A DNA stretch of 64,000 nucleotides from assembly GCF_001884135.1 (NCBI RefSeq), contig NZ_MAOC01000038.1:62001-126000 (forward strand), written 5' to 3'. This document shows, piece by piece, positions 16,788-25,614 of the stretch; the stretch's first letter is position 1, and every line of letters begins with the position of its first letter. This stretch comes from Bacillus nitratireducens (GTDB lineage Bacteria > Bacillota > Bacilli > Bacillales > Bacillaceae_G). The notes beneath the pieces were generated by a model that saw only the letters and a list, made by a program, of their open reading frames with translations, was not told the origin of the DNA and searched no databases. Made by a program: the position numbers and the translations under genes.

Positions 16788-17819
16788 TTATTTATTTCTA
16801 AGCCTGCTGTAAGAGACTGCGAAGTATAACCCCACAGTAGATTTTCTTTTAATCATATTTATTAAAAATTTCTCATATCTACCAAGCTTGCTATAAGTTA
16901 CTTCACAATATAGCGGCAATGCCTCTCTAACATATTTATTGCATATCATATTTTTTATGTATTCATATCTCTCACTAAACCGTATTTCCTTAGACGGTTC
17001 AAAATAAATATATACGTAGGAAATTACACTATTTATAAACTTTCTTGATTTCAATTCACGTATCTTTGCCTTATCGACCTTTTCGATGTAAATTTTCGGT
17101 AGTTCCATATTATATACTTCCACAGCTCGCTTGAAATAATCTTTTTTTGAGATATCCCGAGTTGCGCTACCCGCTACATCCCTATAATAATATCCCGTAT
17201 AATCTATATATTTCATATTAGTTGCATTACTAAAAAATTGAATATTAAACATTCCATCTTCTCCTAATGCGACCTTCTCTGGAAACTTCACATTATTTTT
17301 CGTTATTATGCTATTTTTATAAATTTTGTTTACAGCAGTATTTAAATTATCGCTTTTAAGAAAATAGGTTAATATCTCTTTATTTATATATTCTTTTTTT
17401 AGAACGATATTAGTTGGAAATGGATATTCAATTGTTACCTTATGCCCTTCAATCTCACTTCTTAAATTTGATATAATTACATCACAATTGCTTTGTTTTG
17501 CTGAATTATACAGAGTTTCATACATATCCGCTTCTACATAATCATCAGCATCAACAAATCCAATATATTCACCATTAGCTATAAGAAGTCCTTGATTCCT
17601 TGCAATACTCACACCTTGATTTTTTTGATTTATAAGTATAATCCTGTCATCTAGTGCCCTATACTTTTCAATAATCTCTACGCTATTGTCCGTTGAACCA
17701 TCATTAATAAAGATAAATTCGCAGTTATGAAGCACCTGATTTAACAGTGATTCTATACACCGAGTAATATATTTACCAGCATTATAAACCGGTATAATTA
17801 CACTGACATTTCTATTCAT
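16788..17819 (-). CDS. Family 2 glycosyltransferase
   Basis: A GT2 transferase of 343 aa. Starts with VSVIIPVYNAGKYI, then FINDGSTDNS, GVSIARNQGLLIA and the metal site DADD near residue 92. The C-terminal half is rich in basic and aromatic residues with no membrane segment. ATG at 17819 has AAGGGGTG eight bases upstream; a TTG at 17825 is less likely. Transfers one sugar to the growing unit; donor unknown. Confidence 0.86.
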   Translation of the reverse strand: MNRNVSVIIPVYNAGKYITRCIESLLNQVLHNCEFIFINDGSTDNSVEIIEKYRALDDRIILINQKNQGVSIARNQGLLIANGEYIGFVDADDYVEADMYETLYNSAKQSNCDVIISNLRSEIEGHKVTIEYPFPTNIVLKKEYINKEILTYFLKSDNLNTAVNKIYKNSIITKNNVKFPEKVALGEDGMFNIQFFSNATNMKYIDYTGYYYRDVAGSATRDISKKDYFKRAVEVYNMELPKIYIEKVDKAKIRELKSRKFINSVISYVYIYFEPSKEIRFSERYEYIKNMICNKYVREALPLYCEVTYSKLGRYEKFLINMIKRKSTVGLYFAVSYSRLRNK

Positions 17820-17903
17820 GGGCAATTCACCCCTTTGCTTTGAATCCCTTATACTTTCATTTTTTAAAATTTTTGTAGTTGTACCAATACACTTAATAAC
17901 CTT

Positions 17904-19100
17904 TTAAGCCTCTATAATTTCATACAACTTATTTAATTCATATTTATTACTATAATCAGTATTACTACAATTGTTAGCTAACTGCTTTCTTACGGTAGCA
18001 TCCTTATACAATTTTTCTATTCCATCTGCTATTCCTTCAACGGATAATTCCGTAATATATCCGTCAACCCCATTTTTCACTTGACTGTTTGCGGTTGTAT
18101 AATTTGTAATTAGGACTGGTTTTGCAAGTATCTGAGCCTCTCCTACTGTAACAGCTTTTCCCTCATATCTAGATGGTTGGACATATAAATCAGCTTCTTT
18201 TATATATGGATATGGATTGATTTGCTTTCCTAGCAACACAAAGCTATTTTCTAATTTCAAATCCCTTATTAGATTTTTAATCATTGTTTCGTCTCCACCA
18301 TATCCAACTACATACCAGGCTATATTCTCATAGCCTTTATCCTTCAATATCCTTAAAGCCCTAACAGCATTATCGATTCCTTTTGCATGAGATAGTCTAG
18401 CCACAGTTATAACTTTAAAACGGTTATCAAGAAGCATAGGGGTATCTATTTCTTCATTCGCCATATCTCTAATAAACTGCGGGGAGGTTATATTTTCCAT
18501 TACTATAACCTTATTTTTTAATGCACTATATTTTTTTAAAAATGAATTTTTGCATGCCTCTGATACAGCTACAATACAATCAAATTTATTCCATACTTTT
18601 AAATCCATCTCTATATCTGTCTCAATTGTAGAATAATCTGTATGAATCCATGCTATTTTTTTCTTAGCCTTGACCTTATCTGCTACAAAATAATGTGGCC
18701 ACAAATAACTAATTGCAACATCATACTCTTTATCTAGTTTAGGTAAAAATGGAATAGCATATTTCCACATTAATTGCATTTGATAATATCCTGTCTCTAC
18801 TATTCCTTTAGCTTTTCCTGCAAAACGAGTATTTATCTTAGATAAAATTCTAGAAAATCCAATGCCATACTCTTTATCCTTTAATGTTTCTCCGATTGAC
18901 TTCCTAAAGGTGGTGTATTGTGGAATTTCTTCTAATAAATTTACCTTGTTACAAACTAATTCCATAAAATCCCCTTGATGCCTATACAGCATTAAATCAA
19001 CAGCGTATTTTTTGTAATCAAAACCCTCAAGCATACTTATAAGGCTTCTTTCTACCCCTCCAACTTCCATATCAAATGAGGCCACCAGTATATCCTTCAT
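17904..19100 (-). CDS. Family 4 glycosyltransferase (paralogue 3 of 3)
   Basis: A protein of 398 aa with GT4 landmarks: VGGVERSLISMLEGF near the N terminus, TVARLSHAKGIDNAVRAL, and IKEADLYVQPSRYEGKAVT. It is related to the two GT4 genes at 13212-15596 but more distant, so it is an older duplicate or a separately acquired relative. AGGAGG lies five bases before the ATG. It follows the GT32-like gene after nine bases. Confidence 0.87.
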   Translation of the reverse strand: MKDILVASFDMEVGGVERSLISMLEGFDYKKYAVDLMLYRHQGDFMELVCNKVNLLEEIPQYTTFRKSIGETLKDKEYGIGFSRILSKINTRFAGKAKGIVETGYYQMQLMWKYAIPFLPKLDKEYDVAISYLWPHYFVADKVKAKKKIAWIHTDYSTIETDIEMDLKVWNKFDCIVAVSEACKNSFLKKYSALKNKVIVMENITSPQFIRDMANEEIDTPMLLDNRFKVITVARLSHAKGIDNAVRALRILKDKGYENIAWYVVGYGGDETMIKNLIRDLKLENSFVLLGKQINPYPYIKEADLYVQPSRYEGKAVTVGEAQILAKPVLITNYTTANSQVKNGVDGYITELSVEGIADGIEKLYKDATVRKQLANNCSNTDYSNKYELNKLYEIIEA

Positions 19101-19109
19101 ATATGCCTC

Positions 19110-19850
19110 CTAATTTTTTGTAACAAATTTTCTTATCCGCGCTATATTTTCTCCACCTATAACCTTAGATGCTAACAGTTTTAAACCACTCTTCAATCTT
19201 GCTTTAGGTGGTAACCAACTTTTATAAAAATGATGCATTGCATATGTATTTGGAGTAATAAATTTTCTACAGTTAATATAATCATATGGAGAAAAATATG
19301 TTTGAGGATAGAAGGCTCCTATCCCACTTATTTCTTGATATTTTCCATTCAACTGTAATCCTTTATTTTTTAGTATCTCGCTTATAATGGCCACATTGGT
19401 TAAACTGTCATACTTTCCGTCCTCTTTAATAAAACTTTTTTCTTCGTATGAATCTAGAAACATTCTTATTAACACATTTCCTTTAGTCGCTCCTATTGTA
19501 CTTGTAGCTATATAGTTCTCTTGTTCAAATCCCCAAAATGAATCATGATGTAGCATATCATCAAAAGATTTGAATACCTCCACATCCGTATCTAAGTAAA
19601 TTCCTCCAAATTTATAAAGAGCGTATACTCTTACATAATCACTTACAAATGCAAATTTTTTGTATTCATAGGCTTCCTTGACATATAAATTACAATTTAT
19701 ATCAAAATTATCTTCATTCCACTCAATTATTTCATAACCAGCTAAATTCTCTTTCCAGCTATCTATACATTTTTTTACTATTATAGGTTTTTCTCCTTTA
19801 CCAAACCAACAATAGTGAATGGTGCGTGGAATCTTTTCTGTAAATGCCAA
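19110..19850 (-). CDS. GT32-type glycosyltransferase (DXD sugar-binding)
   Basis: A protein of 246 aa: IPRTIHYCWFGKGEKP at the start, then YEIIEWNEDN and the DXD region KFGGIYLDTDVEVFKSFD (metal and nucleotide-sugar binding). This is the Gly_transf_sug (OCH1-like) family common in capsule loci. TTG at 19850 with GGGG eight bases upstream. Belongs to the same transcript as its neighbours. Sugar specificity unknown. Confidence 0.85.
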   Translation of the reverse strand: MAFTEKIPRTIHYCWFGKGEKPIIVKKCIDSWKENLAGYEIIEWNEDNFDINCNLYVKEAYEYKKFAFVSDYVRVYALYKFGGIYLDTDVEVFKSFDDMLHHDSFWGFEQENYIATSTIGATKGNVLIRMFLDSYEEKSFIKEDGKYDSLTNVAIISEILKNKGLQLNGKYQEISGIGAFYPQTYFSPYDYINCRKFITPNTYAMHHFYKSWLPPKARLKSGLKLLASKVIGGENIARIRKFVTKN

Positions 19851-19953
19851 CTCAGTATCCCCTTTCTAAACTATATAGAATAATATACCTATACACCTAA
19901 ATTTCCATATTTCATTGATCAACTAGTCATTAACATATTTCACCTTAAAAAAC

Positions 19954-21027
19954 TTAGAAATTTAAAAAATTACTTTTATAAATAATGTTTAATGTTATTA
20001 CATTCTCGTATGCATAGAAAATAAAATAAAATACTAATATTGCATAATAAACTAGTTTTTGGTCTTTATCAGTAAATAATTTTATAATCCATGAAATTAA
20101 AATTAATTGGTATAATCCAAAATATATAGAAAATCTTGCAAAAATCCAATTTTGTGTTGAAATTATCATGAATACAAGTCCTAATATAGACATATTTACT
20201 ACATAGTCACTTTTAGGAAATATTTCCCTAAGTTTCTCTCTTCCAATGTAAGCAATAATAATTGGAGGAATATTAACTCCAACTCTAAGTATATTTGCTC
20301 CGCCCTCAGAAAAGTTCTTGTAATCTCCATACTGACTATCTCCTATGACTGAAAATAACGTATCTAAAAATTGATTAAACCCTATAACTATGAATACAGA
20401 GCAAAAAAGGGTTACATACGTTTCCCATGACCATGCTTTTCTCCTAATCATAAAATATATTGGAATAAGGATAAGTGCAGTTTGATGTATTGTTGATGCA
20501 AATAGAATAATTAGAATATACTTTTTCCAGTTACCTTCAAATATATATTTTGTTGCAGCAAAAATAATTGCTGCTGCAAGAAATTGCCTTATCCCATTCA
20601 TTGATATTAAATACATTCCACCTGTTATATATACATATAAACTTAATTCGAACATTCTTGTATATTTATATAAAACCAACACAATAAGTACATTTGTTAT
20701 TAGTGCCGTTACAAAAATCAATATTTGAGGGTCATTAGAGAACTGTTTTAAAATCATCTGAAGCACATTAAAACCCATATCTTTTCCTTCTTTTATATGT
20801 TCCCAATCAAACGTATCTTTTTTATAAGAATACATATAAAAAAAAGTATCCCCGATATTATTACGGAGACCAGACACCATTACAAGAATAACTATTGTTA
20901 AAAATACTAACAGCTTATTTGGCTTTGATTGAACAATGTGTGGTCCCATTATTACAGGAGTAGAAAAATATCTTGCTAAAAAAGAAAGAATATAAACTAA
21001 GACCAGCGTAACCCAAAATATAAACAT
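19954..21027 (-). CDS. EpsG-family polysaccharide polymerase (Wzy-like)
   Basis: A very hydrophobic protein of 357 aa with 9-11 membrane segments and the EpsG-family landmarks: an early VSGLRNNIGDTFFYMYSY (extracytoplasmic loop with Arg and Asp) and NGIRQFLAAAIIFAATKY in mid-protein. EpsG-type proteins link repeat units outside the membrane in Wzy-dependent systems. It corresponds to epsG in the B. subtilis operon. AAAGGA precedes the ATG at 21027. Confidence 0.85.
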   Translation of the reverse strand: MFIFWVTLVLVYILSFLARYFSTPVIMGPHIVQSKPNKLLVFLTIVILVMVSGLRNNIGDTFFYMYSYKKDTFDWEHIKEGKDMGFNVLQMILKQFSNDPQILIFVTALITNVLIVLVLYKYTRMFELSLYVYITGGMYLISMNGIRQFLAAAIIFAATKYIFEGNWKKYILIILFASTIHQTALILIPIYFMIRRKAWSWETYVTLFCSVFIVIGFNQFLDTLFSVIGDSQYGDYKNFSEGGANILRVGVNIPPIIIAYIGREKLREIFPKSDYVVNMSILGLVFMIISTQNWIFARFSIYFGLYQLILISWIIKLFTDKDQKLVYYAILVFYFIFYAYENVITLNIIYKSNFLNF

Positions 21028-21177
21028 TTTTAAATTCCTTTCATATTATAGATTGTAAATATAAAACTCTTTGCTATTCTTTAACCAAATAATTCAATAA
21101 TATAGCCTATCAGTCCTATATTTCTCTTACAATCTAAATACATGTGACAATAAAATACATAGTTAATTAAAGACCTA

Positions 21178-22080
21178 CTATTTATTTTTCAAAACAGTAG
21201 CTTTACTCGTCTTTTGAATATAAAAATGAAGCATAATCCCAAAAGGTGTAGCCACCAAAGTAATAAGCTTACATGGGGACTCAATAAGAAATTTATAGTT
21301 TTTGATCATCAAGTTGCTAGATACATAATGTATAGATTCTCGAAATTTTTCTTTTAATGTAGGAGCATATTTCATAGCAACTTTTCTAAAGAATGAGAAC
21401 CCTTGGGGGTTTTTTCTATATTGCTTAATAATGTTCATGCTAGATCCATCTGCTAAATACTCAACATGACAAAGAACTTTATTCATGATGAGTAAAGGCT
21501 GCTCTTGATCAATAAGAATATATTTATAACTTAAAGGACAGTACTTTTCGCCCGGAAATATTGGATATGGTGGGGTTTTTCGTGTTAACTCTGATCGATA
21601 AACTAACTTTTTATCACCTGTGACTTTATATTTCGCATGCAAATCTGTCAGTTTAGATTCCTTCACATGTTCCGGCATCATCGTTCCAATAACTTTTCCA
21701 TTTGGATTAGCGTCTAATCCTATTATGCCAGCGTAATCATTACTTCCATACTCCTTCCAAAAACGAGTGATATTTTCAACGGCATCATCCGCCATATAAT
21801 CATCAGAATCAATACAAACATTAAGTTCCGTATCAATTAATTCGTAAGCAGTATTATGTGCCCCGTGCATTCCCTGATTCTCTTGATAATGATACTGAAT
21901 TGAGATACTGCCTTGGGAAATCCAATTTTCTATTAACTCTCTTGTGTCATCTGTAGATCCATCATCAATAATTAACCAAACAAAATCCTTACTTGTCTGT
22001 CGCTTTAAACTTTCATAACATAAATGCAGCGTGTAAGCACGGTTAAATGTAGGTGTAAAAATTGTAAGAGTAGGTTTCAA
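21178..22080 (-). CDS. Family 2 glycosyltransferase
   Basis: A GT2 transferase of about 300 aa beginning KPTLTIFTPTFNRAYTL, then LIIDDGSTDDTRE and a CIDSDD metal site; GMHGAHNTAYELI is the usual third block. TTG at 22080 is chosen because GGAGAG is seven bases upstream; the ATG at 22095 has no ribosome site, but it cannot be excluded. The gene lies 30 bases after its upstream neighbour's stop, within the operon. Confidence 0.85.
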   Translation of the reverse strand: MKPTLTIFTPTFNRAYTLHLCYESLKRQTSKDFVWLIIDDGSTDDTRELIENWISQGSISIQYHYQENQGMHGAHNTAYELIDTELNVCIDSDDYMADDAVENITRFWKEYGSNDYAGIIGLDANPNGKVIGTMMPEHVKESKLTDLHAKYKVTGDKKLVYRSELTRKTPPYPIFPGEKYCPLSYKYILIDQEQPLLIMNKVLCHVEYLADGSSMNIIKQYRKNPQGFSFFRKVAMKYAPTLKEKFRESIHYVSSNLMIKNYKFLIESPCKLITLVATPFGIMLHFYIQKTSKATVLKNK

Positions 22081-22110
22081 TTTACATCTCTCCATCAATC
22101 ATCTAATCTA

Positions 22111-23205
22111 TTAAAATTCATTCCCTAATATTGTTAATATACTATTTAATACTAATCTATCAGGTCTTACATATTCATGGTAATATCTATAATTGTTAAT
22201 CATCATTTGATATCTATAATTTTCATCATTTGATAAAGTATATATTTGATTTATACATTCTTCTGGTGTTTTAAAAACAAGATAATTTTGACCATCACGA
22301 AAATCACCTGGGACTTCATAATGTAATTCTTCTGTTACTATAGCCTTGCTTGCTGCAACATACTCTGCAAATTTCCAACCAATAGATTGATGTAATCCCA
22401 TAGTTGCAATACAAATTGCAGATTCTTTTACCTTTCTTAGGTAATTATTCCGCTCAGTAGCTTTTCCGTCTTCTATAACAATATCTGCATAATTTTTATA
22501 TGCAAATTCTGATGGTGCTACTCCTCCATAAAATTTATCTCCAAACTCTTTTCGACAAAGTCTAATGCATGTTGCTCGAAAATCATTAATATATGCACGT
22601 TCTTCCTTTTTATTCGAAGAAATTTGCCCTTCATAATCTCCATTTACATCCCATAACCTAGCCATAAAAAGAATTTTTGAATCTATTTCTTTATGAGGTA
22701 TATCTTCAAAAGAATTAATACGATATAAACCATTGTAATATTGAGACAACGGAACCTTCCGTATTACTTTCTTAATTTTCTCCCTAAGTGGATCTTGAGG
22801 CATCGGTGAATGCGCAATATTTCCAGGTATTGTAACCATATAATTTAATCCAAGAGGATAAATTTTTTCCTTATGCCTTAACTTTGAATTATAAAAACTA
22901 TTAAAACTTCGCTTAAAGTAAAAGTCGTATTTTTCTAACAATACATTCATAAACTCAACATAATCCTGATTTTGCTTAAGCAAATTATCATAACCATCAT
23001 TAACATCATATAACACTCGAGTTTTCCCGTTGATTATAACTTCCATCATATTATAAGGTAATTGATCTTGATGATTCTTACTAAGTTTCTCTATCCTCAA
23101 GTCTATTACTCCTTGTTGAGCAAGTAGAACAAAACCTGCAGTTATATTATAGAGATGCAGCGGAACTTCTCCTAGCCTAAGACAACATGAAACTCTTGAC
23201 ATCAT
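22111..23205 (-). CDS. Glycosyltransferase-like protein of unknown specificity
   Basis: A soluble protein of 364 aa that I do not assign to a named family. The C-terminal third (GLHQSIGWKFAEYVAASKAIVTE, written from the region around residues 280-305, in which GWKFAEYVAASK is the key part) looks like the donor-binding end of GT-B enzymes, where an E holds the nucleotide sugar; LFMARLWDVNGDYEG marks the domain border. Codons 10 and 11 of the open frame are both ATG, and AAGGAG lies four or seven bases before them, so the true start is 23205 or 23202 and not 23232. Confidence 0.6.
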   Translation of the reverse strand: MMSRVSCCLRLGEVPLHLYNITAGFVLLAQQGVIDLRIEKLSKNHQDQLPYNMMEVIINGKTRVLYDVNDGYDNLLKQNQDYVEFMNVLLEKYDFYFKRSFNSFYNSKLRHKEKIYPLGLNYMVTIPGNIAHSPMPQDPLREKIKKVIRKVPLSQYYNGLYRINSFEDIPHKEIDSKILFMARLWDVNGDYEGQISSNKKEERAYINDFRATCIRLCRKEFGDKFYGGVAPSEFAYKNYADIVIEDGKATERNNYLRKVKESAICIATMGLHQSIGWKFAEYVAASKAIVTEELHYEVPGDFRDGQNYLVFKTPEECINQIYTLSNDENYRYQMMINNYRYYHEYVRPDRLVLNSILTILGNEF

Positions 23206-23259
23206 TGTGCTCCTTTTTAATCCTTTAGACATTATTTAAAATATAGAAGTTACTATTAA

Positions 23260-24360
23260 TTAAAGCGCTTGAAGATAAAAATTCTCAAGCCAAGTAGCCG
23301 ATTCACTTATATCATATCCTTCTTTCTTGATATATCCTTCTACATCTTGCATACGTTTATTGACATCCAATATATCCTGCGCCCATATTTCGGGAGAGGT
23401 ATTTATGCTTTCAAAACTCACTAGACCTGCTCCCATGTCTACTTCTTTAGTTATCGCATCCGAGATTACACAAGATAACCCAGCTCCTTGCGCTTCTATA
23501 AGAGTAACAGGCAATCCTTCATGAATGGATGGGAATGCAAATACATCAAAAGCTTGAAGTAAATGGTCGATATCGCTCCTTATGCCAAGAAACTTTACAT
23601 TAGCCCCTAAATTTAATTCTTCCACTTTTTGTTCAATCTTTAACCGTAACGGACCATCCCCCACCAAAACAAGAACGGAATCTCTTCTAAGTTTAACTAA
23701 CTGAGCAAACACTTCGATAAGGAATCCATGATTTTTTTGATGCGCAAACCTTCCTACATGCCCTACTACAAAGTTATCAACTGTAAGATTTAGTTCCTCT
23801 CGTATCTGTTTTCTAATTTCGGGGGAAAATGAAAACTTTTCAGGCTCAATTCCATTTTTTAAAATCGTGGCAGTATCTGTTTTACCTGCAAATAACCAGC
23901 GAGATGCTGCATCCGAACATGCTAAAAGATGTGTCGCACTTCGTAATATATACTTCCCTGCATACCACTTATATACTTTCGCAGCAACTCCACCTTCACT
24001 GCTAGTATTGTGACTATGTGCGATACGAACTGGTATACCGGCTTTCTTAGCTGCACGTAACACAAATCCACTCATCTTATCCATGTGTGAGTGTACAATC
24101 ATATATTCTTGATGAGATTCAAAAAAATTATCTAAAGACTTTATGTATTCGTTATGACCACCATCAGTAATATATGGAATCCTGTGCACTTTCCCACCTA
24201 ATTCCGATATTTCTGTATCGAAAACACCTTCCTTACAAGTAAGAAAATCAAACTGCACTTTATTTCGATCTATATTCCGGTACAAGTTCATAATAAGGGT
24301 TTCTGCACCACCACGGTTCATATTGACTACAACATGTAAGATTCTTAATGGACAATCCAA
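23260..24360 (-). CDS. Family 4 glycosyltransferase (EpsF-like)
   Basis: A GT4 transferase of 366 aa: RILHVVVNMNRGGAETLIMN at the start, VGHVGRFAHQKNHGFLIEVF, and AFDVFAFPSIHEGLPVTLIE with the EX7E motif. This pattern is that of EpsF/CapM-like enzymes. TTG at 24360 has GGAGG seven bases upstream and overlaps the end of the preceding gene by 16 bases, so translation is probably coupled. Confidence 0.86.
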   Translation of the reverse strand: MDCPLRILHVVVNMNRGGAETLIMNLYRNIDRNKVQFDFLTCKEGVFDTEISELGGKVHRIPYITDGGHNEYIKSLDNFFESHQEYMIVHSHMDKMSGFVLRAAKKAGIPVRIAHSHNTSSEGGVAAKVYKWYAGKYILRSATHLLACSDAASRWLFAGKTDTATILKNGIEPEKFSFSPEIRKQIREELNLTVDNFVVGHVGRFAHQKNHGFLIEVFAQLVKLRRDSVLVLVGDGPLRLKIEQKVEELNLGANVKFLGIRSDIDHLLQAFDVFAFPSIHEGLPVTLIEAQGAGLSCVISDAITKEVDMGAGLVSFESINTSPEIWAQDILDVNKRMQDVEGYIKKEGYDISESATWLENFYLQAL

Positions 24361-25499
24361 TCTAACGCCTCCGTTCTACTCATAAACATGGTGTAAATAT
24401 AGCTCTTTTCTTCTAATACTTTATTGACGGCATAATTATTTTTAATAATCTCACGACCAGACTCTCCGAATATGCCTTGTAAGCTACTATTTTCAGCAAG
24501 ATATTTTATCTTTTCTGCCATTGTCTGTATGTCTTCACGACCTACTGTCCAACCATTTACACCATTTTGAATTAACTCTTTATGGCCCCTGTTCTCACTG
24601 GCTATAACAGGCAATCCGCAAGCCATCGCTTCCATAATATTAACTGGTAACCCCTCACGTAGACTGGATGCAACAGAAATATCACAAATAGGTAAAATTT
24701 TTGCAATATCATTCCTATAACCAAGGAAATCTATCATTTCAAATACACCCATTTGTTTAGCTAAATTTTTGCAATCATTTATCAAAGGACCATTCCCAGC
24801 GAATAGAAGCCTCGCATTGGGAACATGATCTTTTATTAAGGCCAATGAACGAATCAAAAACTGCTGATTTTTATTTTTATTAAACTCAGCCGCATAAAAC
24901 ATTAAAAAATCATCCGGTTTATAACCCATCTCAATCCTTAGACAATTCTTTTGAGCCTCACTAACTGGTTTAAAATATTCTGTGTCCACTCCCACCCCAT
25001 GAATTTGTTCAATTTTAGGTACTTTAAACTTTCGCTGAACAGCCAAGTTATAATCTTCTTGGTTAATTGTAATGAGGCAATCTGTATAATTTGCTAGCAC
25101 TTTTTCAATTGGATAATATAACAGCCAATTTGCAAGCGGGGCACCTTTACAAAAATGAAATCCATGCGCAGTATATAAAACTTTTGTTCCATGCTTTCTA
25201 GACTTTCTTGCTGCCAAACGTGCAACGGCTCCCCCCATCGGGGTATGGCAATGAATAATTTTATATTGATTTTCATCAATAATATCTTTCAGCTCTTTAT
25301 AAGCCTTAATATTCTTAAATTGCAAAGGTGACCTTTGAATAGAAATGTCATACTTCTTATCCACATATGGAAGTTCCATGTTGCCAGCAGCAGCAACATG
25401 GACTTCCCAGCCTTGTTCTTTAAACCATTTCATATACGGCAAATGAAATGCTTTAAAGTGAAAGTCTACCGTCGCACAAAATAATACTTTATTTTCCAT
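24345..25499 (-). CDS. epsD: Family 4 glycosyltransferase (EpsD-like)
   Basis: A protein of 384 aa beginning MENKVLFCATVDFHFKAFHL, with TAHGFHFCKGAPLANWLLYY and the donor-site block SSLREGLPVNIMEAMACGLP. The start and the position directly after epsC match EpsD of B. subtilis. ATG at 25499 has GGGTG six bases upstream; the open frame reaches 25508. Expected to add the second sugar to the lipid-linked unit. Identity by similarity and position only. Confidence 0.82.
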   Translation of the reverse strand: MENKVLFCATVDFHFKAFHLPYMKWFKEQGWEVHVAAAGNMELPYVDKKYDISIQRSPLQFKNIKAYKELKDIIDENQYKIIHCHTPMGGAVARLAARKSRKHGTKVLYTAHGFHFCKGAPLANWLLYYPIEKVLANYTDCLITINQEDYNLAVQRKFKVPKIEQIHGVGVDTEYFKPVSEAQKNCLRIEMGYKPDDFLMFYAAEFNKNKNQQFLIRSLALIKDHVPNARLLFAGNGPLINDCKNLAKQMGVFEMIDFLGYRNDIAKILPICDISVASSLREGLPVNIMEAMACGLPVIASENRGHKELIQNGVNGWTVGREDIQTMAEKIKYLAENSSLQGIFGESGREIIKNNYAVNKVLEEKSYIYTMFMSRTEALDWIVH

Positions 25500-25614
25500 A
25501 TATATCACCCTACAATTGTTATATTGTAACTAACCACCTGTTCATACTTCATTCTCATTTCTCTACATAGTAAAACATAAGTCTAAGCATATATATGCAG
25601 ATCAAAATCCATAT

